From Larkinella arboricola (GTDB lineage: Bacteria > Bacteroidota > Bacteroidia > Cytophagales > Spirosomataceae), in NCBI RefSeq assembly GCF_003259745.1, contig NZ_QLMC01000001.1, positions 124,001 through 188,000 of the forward strand: a DNA stretch of 64,000 nucleotides, read 5' to 3'. Below the pieces are notes generated by a model. The model saw only the letters and a list, made by a program, of their open reading frames with translations. It searched no databases and was not told the origin of the DNA. This document shows, piece by piece, positions 33,379 through 42,557 of this stretch (its first letter is position 1; the number at the start of each line of letters is the position of its first letter). The position numbers were made by a program, and so were the translations under genes.

Positions 33379-34794
33379 ATGTTCGGATTAGAAACGGATA
33401 TTTTTATCCTCCTCGCTCTTTGTCTCTTTGCTGCCTGCGCGTTTGAATTTGTAAATGGATTCCATGATACGGCGAATGCCGTCGCTACGGTTATTTATAC
33501 CAACTCCCTGAAACCCAACGTGGCCGTAGTTTGGTCGGGCATCTGCAATTTTGTTGGCGTTTTAATGGGCGGTATTGGCGTTGCGATGGGAATTGTCAAC
33601 CTGTTGCCGGTCGAGTTGCTGGTTGATCAGAACGTATACCATAGCATTGCGATGGTGCTGGCACTGCTTTTCAGCGCCATCATCTGGAATTTAGGCACCT
33701 GGTATTTCGGTTTACCCAGTTCCAGTTCACACACCCTCATTGGTTCCATTCTGGGCGTTGGCCTGGCGTTTTCGACGATGGGAACCACCGGCGAACGGGG
33801 TGGTGTCAACTGGGAGGAAGCCGAAAAAATTGGGAAGGCTCTGCTGCTGTCGCCCCTGATCGGGTTCAGTCTGGCCATTATCCTGATGTACCTGCTGCGG
33901 AAGCTGGTTGGCAACAAAGACCTGTTTAAAGAACCCAAGAAAAACGCTCCACCGCCGACCTGGATTCGCTCGATCCTGATCGCGACCTGTACCGGTGTTA
34001 GTTTTTTTCACGGCTCGAACGACGGCCAGAAAGGAGTGGGCCTTGTCATGCTGATCCTGATCGGAATTACGCCGGCTTATTTCGCCCTGAACAATAACAT
34101 CGACCCTACGACCATGCGCGGAAATCTGGTGGAGATTTCTCAGGTTGTCAATAAAATCGACACGGTTCGCTTATCGGATGCTGACCGGCGACGGGTTCGC
34201 CAGACCAAAGCGGAAATTACTGATCTTCAAGGTGTAATTAATATACCGCTGGAAGATGGTAAATTTAAAACGGACGACCGCCTACAGGTTCGTCGTGACT
34301 TGCTGCTGATCAACAACAACGTTAAAAAGCTGATAGAAAGCGAGGAGGTGGATCTGAGTGCAACGGATATAACCACACTGACAACCAACCTGAACGAAAA
34401 AGTGGGCCTGCGCCGGTTTACGGATTATGCTCCGCTTTGGGTTATTCTGATGATTGCGCTCTCGCTCGGTCTGGGAACGATGGTGGGCTGGAAACGGATT
34501 GTCGTGACCATCGGTGAAAAAATCGGAAAGCAGCACCTGACCTATGCCCAGGGTGCTTCGGCAGAACTGGTAGCGGCCACCACCATTGCCTTGGCGACGC
34601 TTTATAAAGCACCGGTCAGCACCACCCACATGCTGTCGTCCGGGATTGCCGGAAGCATGGTGGCCAGCAAAGGAATTAAAAACCTACAGGGAGGAACCGT
34701 TCGAAACATCGCCCTGGCCTGGCTCATGACACTGCCGGTATCCATCCTGCTTTCGTTTACGCTCTACCTGATCTTACGCTGGATGTTAGACTGA
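33379..34794 (+). CDS. Inorganic phosphate transporter (PiT family)
   Basis: 471 aa with about ten membrane helices in two repeats. The N-terminal signature is FEFVNGFHDTANAVATVIYTN and the C-terminal one KAPVSTTHMLSSGIAGSMVA; the GSNDGQKGVGL segment is in the central repeat. PiT proteins take up phosphate with H+ or a divalent metal. A soluble insert of roughly 110 residues (about residues 235-345, NNNIDPTTMRG to TTLTTNLNEKVG) sits between the repeats. It is polar with predicted helices and is a feature of some bacterial PiT proteins. No PhoU-like gene is adjacent. Confidence 0.92.
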   Translation: MFGLETDIFILLALCLFAACAFEFVNGFHDTANAVATVIYTNSLKPNVAVVWSGICNFVGVLMGGIGVAMGIVNLLPVELLVDQNVYHSIAMVLALLFSAIIWNLGTWYFGLPSSSSHTLIGSILGVGLAFSTMGTTGERGGVNWEEAEKIGKALLLSPLIGFSLAIILMYLLRKLVGNKDLFKEPKKNAPPPTWIRSILIATCTGVSFFHGSNDGQKGVGLVMLILIGITPAYFALNNNIDPTTMRGNLVEISQVVNKIDTVRLSDADRRRVRQTKAEITDLQGVINIPLEDGKFKTDDRLQVRRDLLLINNNVKKLIESEEVDLSATDITTLTTNLNEKVGLRRFTDYAPLWVILMIALSLGLGTMVGWKRIVVTIGEKIGKQHLTYAQGASAELVAATTIALATLYKAPVSTTHMLSSGIAGSMVASKGIKNLQGGTVRNIALAWLMTLPVSILLSFTLYLILRWMLD

Positions 34795-34813
34795 CGTATC
34801 CGCTCCGCGACTT

Positions 34814-35626
34814 TTAGAGCCACGTCATTTTTTCTTTGGGAAGTTCCTGTTCGATGGCTTCCCGTATTTTATCGACCAGCGAGTCGATGGATTCATCTGC
34901 ATCGTATTCCAGCGGTGGTTTGAAGCGTACGCTCAATTGCGTATTCCGCTTTTTAAACCGTAATCCTTTTTTATCGAAGGCTCGCCGAAAGCCGTTGATT
35001 ACTACCGGAATTACGATGGGGTTAGCGGTTTTCAGAATGTGGCCTGTACCCTTCCGGATCGGAGCATAGGGGCTGGTGGTTCCCTACGGAAAACTAACCA
35101 CCCAACCGTGTTCAAGCGCCCGCACGATGCGTTCATTGGCCGTACTATCCACTTCCCGACGGACATCCTGTCCTTGCGACCGCCACGACCGTTCGACCTG
35201 AATGGCACCTCCCAGGGCAAAAATACGGGGCAGTAAGCCGCCTTTCATGGTTTCGCTGGCCGCTACGTAATAATTGCGGGCGCGGGGCCAGAGCAGGTAA
35301 ACCGGCGGTACAATCGTGTTTTTAAATCCCCACTTAACGCTGCAAAAAATGTGGAAGAAGGCAATTACGTCGGCAAAATAGGTCTGATGATTGGAAAGGA
35401 AAATCACATTGCTGACCGGTAAGTTCTCCAGATATTCGGTGCCTTCAATTTTAAGTTTATTATAAAGCGTATACCGGAAATAGGTAATCCAGCCTATAAC
35501 GGCAATCAGAATGCGCTTGATAAATAAGGAATTGCCAAACGGGTCCTTCTCGAAAAGACCTATGAAATCGAGTTTGTCAAGCGGTTTCGGCAAAAAGCTG
35601 TATTGCGTTGGCGGTTTATAATCCAT
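34814..35626 (-). pseudogene. 1-acyl-sn-glycerol-3-phosphate acyltransferase (PlsC family), interrupted by an in-frame amber codon
   Basis: A single frame of 270 codons from the ATG at 35626 to the TAA at 34814, with one in-frame TAG at 35084-35086 (codon 181). Before it lie the acyltransferase motif NHQTYFAD (HX4D), RNYYVAASETMKGG and RIFALGGAIQVERSW. The TAG falls on the Glu of the block-III motif FPEGTxS: the protein reads VVSFP-stop-GTTSPYAPIRKGTGH. After it the frame stays sensible (ANPIVIPVVINGFRRAF) to the natural stop. GAG to TAG is one base. PlsC makes phosphatidic acid in phospholipid synthesis; either the gene is newly broken or the codon is a sequencing error. Confidence 0.9.
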
Positions 35627-35849
35627 TCATCAGCAGATTAATCGATTACGTAGTAAATCCAAAAAATCAGGACAATGTTTTGAATGAAAAGCCGGGTTTG
35701 GCGGCCAGCATATAAATAAAAATTGATAAAAAAGTAAAATGGCATTAATCCATTGGTGTCCGTACCTGTCAAAGCATCAGATTGCAGAAACAAACGGCAT
35801 CCGAAAATGAGACCGTTTGCGATGGACAACCAACCTATTTTTATCAATC

Positions 35850-36542
35850 ATGAAACGATTTACACTGGCCGGAATAGCCGCACTAGCCTTTTTATTGATT
35901 CAAACCGCATCGGCTCAGGTTCAGGTCGGCTTTCGGGCGGGTGCCAACTGGGGCGCAGTTTCCAAACCCGAATTTCTGGATAATTTTTCACCTACCTTTC
36001 GGCTGTCACCCGGTCTGACGGGCGCGTTTTTTGTCGAAGCGCCGGTCAGTGAGCGTGTCAGCATCCGGCCCGAAATCTCGTATATTCAGAAAGGATTTTT
36101 GATTGATGAAGGTTTTAAACTGCCGTTGGGCGGCTGGGACCTGCCACTCGGTGCCCGGGTTGCTTACCAGACGCGGTATGTAGAACTGCCGGTTCTGGCC
36201 AAAATCAACCTGAACGAGGGCCCCGTGCAGTTTTATATGCTGGCGGGTGGAGCCGCCGGTTATGCCGTCAACGGCCGTATTCGAACCCGTACCAGCGGTA
36301 TTTTCCGGAGCCAGCCGATGGATGTGGATATGAATATGGGGATGCTCAATTACAACCGCTGGGATTTTAGCGCCATCGGTGGGCTTGGACTGAGCGCCGA
36401 AGCCGGAGCCGGTAAATTCTTTGTCGAAGCGCGCTACGAACACGGTTTTTCACGGCAGTATGATTTGCCATTTATCCAGCTTCCGATCCGTAACCGGGGT
36501 TTGAGCGCATCGATTGGCTACTCGTTTGCCATCGGGCAATAA
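35850..36542 (+). CDS. Outer membrane beta-barrel protein (PorT-like, OMP_b-brl_2)
   Basis: 230 aa from the ATG at 35850, giving the leader MKRFTLAGIAALAFLLIQTASAQ; the frame is open to 35817. Alternating strands include VQVGFRAGANWGAVS, GAFFVEAPVSERVSIRPEISYIQKG in outline, RYVELPVLAKINL, QFYMLAGGAAGYAV and a C-terminal strand ending GYSFAIGQ. The fold resembles small eight-strand barrels annotated as porin family/PorT in Bacteroidota. A weak promoter TTTG (35816) / TATTTTTA (35836-35843) would start transcription almost at the ATG. Function unknown. Confidence 0.82.
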   Translation: MKRFTLAGIAALAFLLIQTASAQVQVGFRAGANWGAVSKPEFLDNFSPTFRLSPGLTGAFFVEAPVSERVSIRPEISYIQKGFLIDEGFKLPLGGWDLPLGARVAYQTRYVELPVLAKINLNEGPVQFYMLAGGAAGYAVNGRIRTRTSGIFRSQPMDVDMNMGMLNYNRWDFSAIGGLGLSAEAGAGKFFVEARYEHGFSRQYDLPFIQLPIRNRGLSASIGYSFAIGQ

Positions 36543-36646
36543 ACAGGATTAGTAACCGGCAGGCCGTCAGCGGTTTAATCAGGATTTGTTATTCAGTATT
36601 CTAATAAAGATTGTTTGTGTGTGTTTAAGGGTTAGAGTTGAGCTGG

Positions 36647-36678
36647 AAAAGCCCGGGGCGTTTGCACCGGGCTTTTTT
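36647..36678. terminator. Rho-independent terminator
   Basis: AAAAGCCCGG (36647-36656) pairs with CCGGGCTTTT (36667-36676), followed by TT, between convergent genes. The A-run on the left makes it work on both strands. Confidence 0.88.
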
Positions 36679-36702
36679 GTTACCTGTCCGCTAACGGTTT
36701 TC

Positions 36703-37338
36703 TTACAGAATTCCCTTTACAAGCCCCAGTACGCTGTTGAGTTGACTTTTTACAGCGGGTTCGGCGGCTTTTGCTACAGCGCCACCCTTGCCCAATTTTG
36801 ACAGGCTGCCCAGGGCGGTATTGATGAGCGAGTTGCCGGAACTGGCGGTGCTGCCGCCCACTACCGAAAGACCCGTTTTAACCAGATTAAGATTTTTGGT
36901 CAAACCGCTGACTTTCGAGATCAGATTGCCGCTCCCAATGAGCTTTTCAATTTGATTGGCACCGAGGGCCGTTTTAGCCAGACTCACGGCTTTTTGCAGC
37001 ATATTGCCTTTGAGCAAACCGGCCTGCGCCAGCGGAATCAGTTTTTTCAGGTTACTGACCTGCCCCACTAGTTTATCCTTCAGACTGCCTGTGCTGCTTT
37101 TGGCTTCGGCTTCGAGGGCCGTGGTGCTGGCCTGCAACGCTTGTACGGTTCCGGCCTTGTCGCCTTTGGCGTTGGCTGCTACGGCTTTATCAAGCAGGGC
37201 TACGGTTGAATCTGTATTCGCCTGAAAAGCTGAACGGACGGTTGTAGAAAAATCAACAACCGACGCTGAGACCGAGGCCGTTTGGGCAAAACCAACAATG
37301 GCGAGCGAAACCACCACATTCAAAAGAATTTTTTTCAT
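36703..37338 (-). CDS. Secreted helical protein of unknown function
   Basis: 211 aa. The leader MKKILLNVVVSLAIVGFAQTASVSA is followed by Ala-, Lys-, Leu- and Ser-rich sequence that should be almost all helix (LLDKAVAANAKGDKAGTVQALQASTTALEAEAKS, NLKKLIPLAQAGLLKGNMLQKAVSLAKTAL in parts), then a Gly/Ser-rich break and a last helix. No Cys after the leader. I do not recognise a family. The helix-turn-helix look recalls periplasmic adaptor or chaperone-like proteins, but nothing is diagnostic. Confidence 0.75.
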   Translation of the reverse strand: MKKILLNVVVSLAIVGFAQTASVSASVVDFSTTVRSAFQANTDSTVALLDKAVAANAKGDKAGTVQALQASTTALEAEAKSSTGSLKDKLVGQVSNLKKLIPLAQAGLLKGNMLQKAVSLAKTALGANQIEKLIGSGNLISKVSGLTKNLNLVKTGLSVVGGSTASSGNSLINTALGSLSKLGKGGAVAKAAEPAVKSQLNSVLGLVKGIL

Positions 37339-37647
37339 AATTGTGTGATTGAATTTGATAGCAAAACGTAAGGTGTAATTGATATGGTTTTACAAGCAAA
37401 TAACGTGCAAAGACGGTTTTAACGCTACTAATAAAGCGTCCGCTTTTGTCCGCAAGTGAACAGAGGGTGTCCGGATTCGTACAGATATAGTAACTTGTCA
37501 ATCGGTCAAGTGTTTGACTAATAGGGTGTTATGTTTCTGTAAAATTGTTGGCATAAGGTTGGTATATAGATAAGGAGAACAGCTAAACAACAGTACTACG
37601 ACATAAACAATACCGCGCTGACGGACCATTACTAAACAACAAATATC
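37339..37647. other. Divergent intergenic stretch, no gene seen
   Basis: Lies between two divergent small secreted-protein genes. It is AT-rich and carries an inverted repeat ACTTG (37493-37497) / CAAGT (37507-37511) and the leader TAAACAACAAAT (37633-37644) before the + gene. No exact -7 promoter element is seen. Confidence 0.5.
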
Positions 37648-38022
37648 ATGATGAACCTTTTGAGTAACCTGATCTGCACTGCTCTCTTAAGCACTACTTC
37701 TGTTGACCCGGCGGCTGCTCCGAAAGCCCTTTCGTTCGATGCCAGCGCCTACGTAACGGTTAACAACCAGATTCGGCTGGCGGTCGAAAAAACGTCGGCG
37801 GAACCCGTTGTCGTTCTGTTGCGTGATAAAAACAGCCGGGTGCTTTTCCAGCAATTTGTTGGTAAAAAAGCACAGAAATACGCCGTTAAACTGGACGTTG
37901 CTGATTTAGCCAATGGAACCTATGAGCTCGAAGTGAAATCAAAAGAGGGCAGCATCCGCAAAGAGGTGAATTTAAACTCAAAACCTACGGAAGCCCCTAC
38001 GCGTCTGGTTGTTATGAACTAA
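37648..38022 (+). CDS. Small secreted protein, Ig-like fold, paralogue of the gene at 25490
   Basis: 124 aa. A short hydrophobic N-terminus (LLSNLICTALLSTTSV) is followed by a ~95-residue beta-rich domain: NNQIRLAVEKTSAEPVVVLLRDKNSRVLF, KYAVKLDVADLANGTYELEV, IRKEVNL. The same order of strands and the D/A-N/D-GTY motif occur in the protein at 25490-25915. The domain resembles small periplasmic beta-sandwiches. Function unknown. It is followed by a strong terminator. Confidence 0.7.
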   Translation: MMNLLSNLICTALLSTTSVDPAAAPKALSFDASAYVTVNNQIRLAVEKTSAEPVVVLLRDKNSRVLFQQFVGKKAQKYAVKLDVADLANGTYELEVKSKEGSIRKEVNLNSKPTEAPTRLVVMN

Positions 38023-38037
38023 GCGCTAACGGTTTCA

Positions 38038-38079
38038 ACCATAAAAAAAGCCAGGGTTGACCCTGGCTTTTTTTATGGT
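38038..38079. terminator. Strong bidirectional terminator
   Basis: A perfect 19-bp stem (38038-38056 with 38061-38079) and a TTGA loop; the stem reads ACCATAAAAAAAGCCAGGG, so each strand has a U-run after the G-C part. The right arm abuts the stop codon of the minus-strand aldo/keto reductase gene. Confidence 0.93.
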
Positions 38080-39105
38080 TTATGCGATGTATTTTTTTCG
38101 ATCGCTCATCTGGCGTTCCACCATCCAGCCCGGATATTCGGGGGCTAGTTTGCTGACTTCATCCAGCTTCGTAAGTTCGTCGGTACTCAACACCACATCA
38201 ACGGCTTTCAGATTGTCTTCGAGTTGGTCGGGTTTCTTGGCACCGATAATTACGGTGGTAACGGCAGGTTGGTGTAGCAGCCAGGCCAGTGCCACCTGAG
38301 CCACCGAAACGCCTTTTTCGGCCGCAATCGGTTCCATAACGTCCAGAATGTCGAATGCTTTCTCCTTGTTGACGGGCGGAAAATCAAAATTGGCCCGGCG
38401 GGCATCTTCCGGATTTTTGTTGCGACCGTATTTGCCACTCAAAAAACCGCCTGCCAGCGGACTCCACACCATCAAACCGACTTTCTGGTCCAGCAGCAGG
38501 GGCACGATTTCACGTTCCAGATCGCGGCCTGCGATGGTGTAATAGGCTTGGAGCGACACAAAGCGGGCTACATCCTTGTGTTCGGAGTAGGAGAGGGCTT
38601 TCATCAGTTGCCAGGCCGCCAGGTTGCTGGCTCCGATGTAGCGCACTTTTCCGCTGCTAACCAGATCGTCCAGAGCCCGGAGCGTTTCTTCCAGAGGAGT
38701 CAGAAAGTCAAATCCGTGAATCTGGTACAGGTCAATGTAGTCGGTTTTCAACCGGCGCAGACTTTCTTCGGCCTGTTGCAGAATGTGTTTCCGACTCAGT
38801 CCGATCTGGTTGGGTCCTTCGCCCATTTTACCCCGCACCTTGGTTGCAATGACCAGATCATCGCGCCTTAGACCCAGATTGTGAATGGCCTGCCCGGTCA
38901 GTTCTTCCGATAGCCCTTCTGAATACACATTGGCCGTGTCGATAAAGTTAATTCCGGCGTCGATGGAGCGTTTCACCAGTTGATCGACGGGGTCCTGGTC
39001 CAGTTGGCCAATAGCCGTCCACATGCCTTTGCCGCCGAACGTCATGGTGCCGAGGCAGAGTTCAGAAACCAGCAGGCCCGTATTGCCTAAAAGGTTATAC
39101 TTCAT
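38080..39105 (-). CDS. Aldo/keto reductase
   Basis: 341 aa from the ATG at 39105; the frame is open to 39192 but MKYNLLGNTGLLVSELCLG is the family start. The catalytic tetrad is readable: Asp and Tyr in FIDTANVYSEG, Lys in VIATKVRGKMG, His in LYQIHGFD. The NADPH-binding C-terminus (VSVAQVALAWLLHQPAVTTVIIGAKKPDQLEDNLKA in outline) matches the YajO/Tas-like AKR branch. Cytoplasmic NADPH-linked carbonyl reductase. Single gene, divergent from the small secreted gene that follows; substrate unknown. Confidence 0.94.
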   Translation of the reverse strand: MKYNLLGNTGLLVSELCLGTMTFGGKGMWTAIGQLDQDPVDQLVKRSIDAGINFIDTANVYSEGLSEELTGQAIHNLGLRRDDLVIATKVRGKMGEGPNQIGLSRKHILQQAEESLRRLKTDYIDLYQIHGFDFLTPLEETLRALDDLVSSGKVRYIGASNLAAWQLMKALSYSEHKDVARFVSLQAYYTIAGRDLEREIVPLLLDQKVGLMVWSPLAGGFLSGKYGRNKNPEDARRANFDFPPVNKEKAFDILDVMEPIAAEKGVSVAQVALAWLLHQPAVTTVIIGAKKPDQLEDNLKAVDVVLSTDELTKLDEVSKLAPEYPGWMVERQMSDRKKYIA

Positions 39106-39223
39106 GATGTAAACTGATTTTGGGTGGAGCGGCACGGCTTCCGGAAACCGCCCAAAGCCTAGTGCCGTTGGTTCTAACAAAAGCCGTTGCATTTCGTTTC
39201 ATTCTACAACTAATCTTTATGGT

Positions 39224-39532
39224 ATGAACCGGCTTTTGTTTTCCCTGCTTTTTAGTTTTTCTGCTCTGGCCTGCTACGCGCAACGGGATACAACAGTGCG
39301 CCAGAATCCGCAGCAGTTGCCCACGACGATTTCGCCCGTGGTGACGCCCTCGAACGGTGTGCCCATGACAGCCCCGGCTGCGGAACCCGTATCCACGCCC
39401 GGCACGGTAATCAATCCGCGCGAAAGCCGGGGCAAACGCAAAGTCCGGGTGGTGCCACCGAGCGAACCGAATGCCTTTGGTGTGGGCGCAACGCTGGAAA
39501 AACGGGATACGACCCGCCGAAAAGACAACTAA
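39224..39532 (+). CDS. Small secreted proline-rich protein
   Basis: 102 aa. The leader MNRLLFSLLFSFSALACYAQ is followed by ~80 low-complexity residues rich in Pro, Thr, Val and Arg (RQNPQQLPTTISPVVTPSNG, ESRGKRKVRVVPPSEPNAFG) and a charged end RDTTRRKDN. It is probably disordered. No family recognised. It is convergent with the GH95 gene, with one base between stop codons. Confidence 0.6.
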   Translation: MNRLLFSLLFSFSALACYAQRDTTVRQNPQQLPTTISPVVTPSNGVPMTAPAAEPVSTPGTVINPRESRGKRKVRVVPPSEPNAFGVGATLEKRDTTRRKDN

Positions 39533-39533
39533 G

Positions 39534-41849
39534 TTATTGATTAACCAACGTTACCGACCCGCCGGGTTGCAATTTTACGGTTACAAAACCGGCTTCGGTA
39601 GGTTCAACCGTGGCTTGTTTCGATGCTTTAATACTGTGTTTGCGGAAAGGCAATTTCAGCCGGGTAGTGCCGCCTTTCTCTGATTTTACTGTAATTTCCG
39701 TTACAGCGCCGTCCCGGCGTTGGGCACTGACCAGAAAAGCGCCTTCGGTTCGTAAATCCGTAAAACTGGATTCCTGCCAGCTCGCCGGAATGGCCGGAAA
39801 CACTTCAATAAAACCGGCATAACTCTGAATCAGCATTTCCTGCAAACCGGCGGCAAAGGCAAAGTTGCCTTCCAGCGTAAACGGACGATAGGTAAACTTC
39901 GACTTTCCGGACTTGGTCTGATCGCCGTTCAGGTGGAACGAATTCGGAGAGCAAAAGGCCGAAGCAAAGGTGTGTAACGCTTCGCGGGCACCGTTACCGT
40001 CTTTGGCCCGTGCTTTCAGACTGCCCAGCCAGGCGTATGAGTAGCCACACCACCAATCCGGCCCAACGCGGTCGAGGAGGGCCAGCGAATTCCGGATGAT
40101 CTGCTGTGAAGCTTCGCCGTCTTCCCATCGAATCAGGCCCAGCGGATGAATTGCCATGACGTGGGAGAAATGGCGGTGCGATTCGTTGTAGGGTAGGCTG
40201 GCGGCAAACATCAACTCCTTTTGTTCAGTAAGCGCAAACTCGTCCCACTGGTTTTGAATGGCCTGCCAGCGTTTGGCGTCAGTGTCGTTGCCCAGCGCCG
40301 TTGCCATTTCCGTGGCGGCTTTGAACACGAACTTCATCAGCGCCAGATCGTAATTGGTGTTAGTGGTGAACCAGGCTTCCAGACTATTATTTTTAATCTC
40401 CGGACTTGAACTGATGGGCAGTTTGCGTTTGCCATTCTCGTCCAGAACCGTCACTTGTTCCAGGTGCTGCGCCACGCCTTTCAGCCAGGGATACGCTTTC
40501 TGACGCAGAAAATTCGCATCCTGGCTATACTTCCATTGTAAATAATAATGATGGGCCAGCCAGGACGAAACCGTGGGCGAGAGCGAATATTGAATCCAGC
40601 CACCCATTTCCTTGCCAGTCAAGGTGGTAACGCCCGGCACGGCAATACCGTCGGTCCCGAAAAACCGTTTGGTGTAATCGCGGTACGTTGGCAGGTTTTC
40701 TTCCAGGTGGTTGATGTACCCAATGCTTTCTTCGAGATGGTTACCGCTATAGCTCGGCCAGTAACTTAGTTGGGTATTCAAGTCGTGGTGATAATCGCCT
40801 TTCCAGGGTGGAATCCGGCCATTGTCGGCGGTCCAGACGGCTTGCAGGGAAATCGGCGGGGTGTCGGCGCGGGCCGTAGCACCAAACTTATACGTTTCCA
40901 GATGCCACTGTTTCAAAAGCACGGGGTCCGGCACGTGCAGCGACGATTTTGACCAGAACCGGTGCCACCAGTCGCGGTGCGACGCCAGATCGGCGGCATA
41001 CGTTCGGCCAACGGGTTTGATGGGAACAAGCGTTTTCTTTTTCTGGGGATAGTCAGACGTGATGGTCCAGGTGCCTTCCACCGTTTTGCCTTTCTGGGTC
41101 CACTGTACCGTTACATCATACGTAAAACCACCCCAGCCGGTCTGGTGGTACGTGATTTTGTTGTTCTGGCGCGAAACCATACCCTGCGCGTAGCCCAGTC
41201 GGACCAGATCATCACCATCGACCACGGCGTTTTCGGCTTTTTCCTGAACCGGCTTTCCGTAAGCGGGCGGAATCAGCGTGGGCGAAAACCGGGCCGGTAG
41301 GTTCTCAAAACGAAACCAGCCGACGGGTTCGGTGGCATGGACGAAAGAACGCAAAACAGCCCCGTTCTGCCATTTTACTTCCGCCACAGCGTCGCGGATC
41401 AACAGCCTTGCCGACTGTACGGCTCCCCAGCCCTGGGTGTCAAATTCCAGGGCTGCCCCCGGAATCTTGGTCGGACCGGGTTCCTGATCGTACGGTTTGT
41501 CGAAATACTCCTGAACAATCTTGTAGTCTTTCTTCATAACCTGCCCCTGCACCCAGCGGTAACTGAATTCGGGTCGGTCAATTCCTTTCATCGGGCGCAG
41601 GTCCCACAGGTCAACCCGGTCCAGCGAAAACCGTACGTGGTTGGCCTTCTGCCAGATCAAGGCTCCCAACGTACCGTTTCCCAACGGCAGGGCTTCGTCC
41701 CAGCGGGTTGGTAACTGGGCGAATTGCAAATCGTGCGGACCGGCCTGGAGCGACTGAGCGGTTGCGGGCGGCAGGGCCAGAAAGTAAACGCAGGTGATTG
41801 GCGTCAGAAGGTGTCGGAACCACTTCATCCTGAAAGTGTTGGTAGTCAT
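39534..41849 (-). CDS. Glycoside hydrolase family 95 (alpha-L-fucosidase-like), secreted
   Basis: 771 aa; an alternative ATG at 41828 also gives a leader (MKWFRHLLTPITCVYFLALPPATAQ). The start of the mature enzyme, RWDEALPLGNGTLGALIW, is the N-terminal GH95 block. The (alpha/alpha)6 catalytic domain has DLNTQLSYWPSYSGN, where GH95 has an Asn pair that activates water, SSSPEIKNN with the likely general acid Glu, and NESHRHFSHVMAIHPLG. A C-terminal beta-sandwich follows. Most characterised members cleave alpha-1,2-L-fucose or alpha-L-galactose. No SusCD pair sits beside it, so it may be used alone or with a distant locus. Confidence 0.85.
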   Translation of the reverse strand: MTTNTFRMKWFRHLLTPITCVYFLALPPATAQSLQAGPHDLQFAQLPTRWDEALPLGNGTLGALIWQKANHVRFSLDRVDLWDLRPMKGIDRPEFSYRWVQGQVMKKDYKIVQEYFDKPYDQEPGPTKIPGAALEFDTQGWGAVQSARLLIRDAVAEVKWQNGAVLRSFVHATEPVGWFRFENLPARFSPTLIPPAYGKPVQEKAENAVVDGDDLVRLGYAQGMVSRQNNKITYHQTGWGGFTYDVTVQWTQKGKTVEGTWTITSDYPQKKKTLVPIKPVGRTYAADLASHRDWWHRFWSKSSLHVPDPVLLKQWHLETYKFGATARADTPPISLQAVWTADNGRIPPWKGDYHHDLNTQLSYWPSYSGNHLEESIGYINHLEENLPTYRDYTKRFFGTDGIAVPGVTTLTGKEMGGWIQYSLSPTVSSWLAHHYYLQWKYSQDANFLRQKAYPWLKGVAQHLEQVTVLDENGKRKLPISSSPEIKNNSLEAWFTTNTNYDLALMKFVFKAATEMATALGNDTDAKRWQAIQNQWDEFALTEQKELMFAASLPYNESHRHFSHVMAIHPLGLIRWEDGEASQQIIRNSLALLDRVGPDWWCGYSYAWLGSLKARAKDGNGAREALHTFASAFCSPNSFHLNGDQTKSGKSKFTYRPFTLEGNFAFAAGLQEMLIQSYAGFIEVFPAIPASWQESSFTDLRTEGAFLVSAQRRDGAVTEITVKSEKGGTTRLKLPFRKHSIKASKQATVEPTEAGFVTVKLQPGGSVTLVNQ

Positions 41850-41961
41850 ACGGGTTTAGGAGAGTTCGGATCAGCAAGGTCTATAGGGGTTTGCAAAAAA
41901 GCAAATGGCCGCGTCTCATCAGAGAGATTTTAGTATCTTGCCGATCATAAAACCTATTCCC

Positions 41962-42489
41962 ATGCACTTATTTACCAACTCTCGCTTTCGTGCGCTGCGC
42001 CGTTTGGCATCTTTCTCACTGGTTGTTTTTTGTAGTTTCCTGATGGCCCCGACGGTTTTTGCCCAGAAAGGATCGTTGTCTGATGTTGCTTTTATGGAAG
42101 GCCGCTGGCGGGGTACGTTTAATGGCGGGCCGATTGATGCTGCCTGGGCCGCTCCTGAAGGGGACAACCTGCCCGGTTTCATGCGGATGATGAAAGACAA
42201 TAAGGTAACGATGTACGAAATGCTGATTTTCGAACAAACCGAACAGGGCCCGATTGTTCTTGTCAAACACTTCAAGCCGGGTTTGATTGGGTCAGAAGAA
42301 AAAGACCAGTCGGACCGGTATTCGTTCATTGAAGCCAAGAAAAATCAGGCGTTGTTTGAAAAATCAGACGGTCAGGTCCGGATTATTTACGAAAAACGCT
42401 CCGACAACCAACTCGTCATTCAGCGCGGTAAAAAAGAAGGCGGCAAATGGGCATTCGTCGATTTGTTTGTGTTCAACCGTGTTAAGTGA
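41962..42489 (+). CDS. DUF6265-like secreted protein
   Basis: 175 aa from the ATG at 41962 (open to 41905). The leader ends SFLMAPTVFAQ. The mature part starts LSDVAFMEGRWRGTFNGGPIDAAWAAPEGDNLPGFMRMM in outline, then MYEMLIFEQTEQGPIVLVKHF, a small beta-barrel of the DUF6265 kind (lipocalin-like). Function unknown. It is followed by a terminator. Confidence 0.7.
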   Translation: MHLFTNSRFRALRRLASFSLVVFCSFLMAPTVFAQKGSLSDVAFMEGRWRGTFNGGPIDAAWAAPEGDNLPGFMRMMKDNKVTMYEMLIFEQTEQGPIVLVKHFKPGLIGSEEKDQSDRYSFIEAKKNQALFEKSDGQVRIIYEKRSDNQLVIQRGKKEGGKWAFVDLFVFNRVK

Positions 42490-42525
42490 TCAGTAAAAGC
42501 TTTCTATTTTAAGGATTTGCTCTTC

Positions 42526-42557
42526 AACGGCGGGTGGAACGACCCGCCGTTTTTTTT
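42526..42557 (+). terminator. Rho-independent terminator
   Basis: AACGGCGGGT (42526-42535) pairs with ACCCGCCGTT (42542-42551), 6-base loop, followed by a run of T to 42557. Confidence 0.92.

Noticed and set aside
35084-35626. Complete 180-residue acyltransferase
   Set aside because: The frame continues sensibly after the TAG with conserved family sequence, so this is the first part of an interrupted gene.
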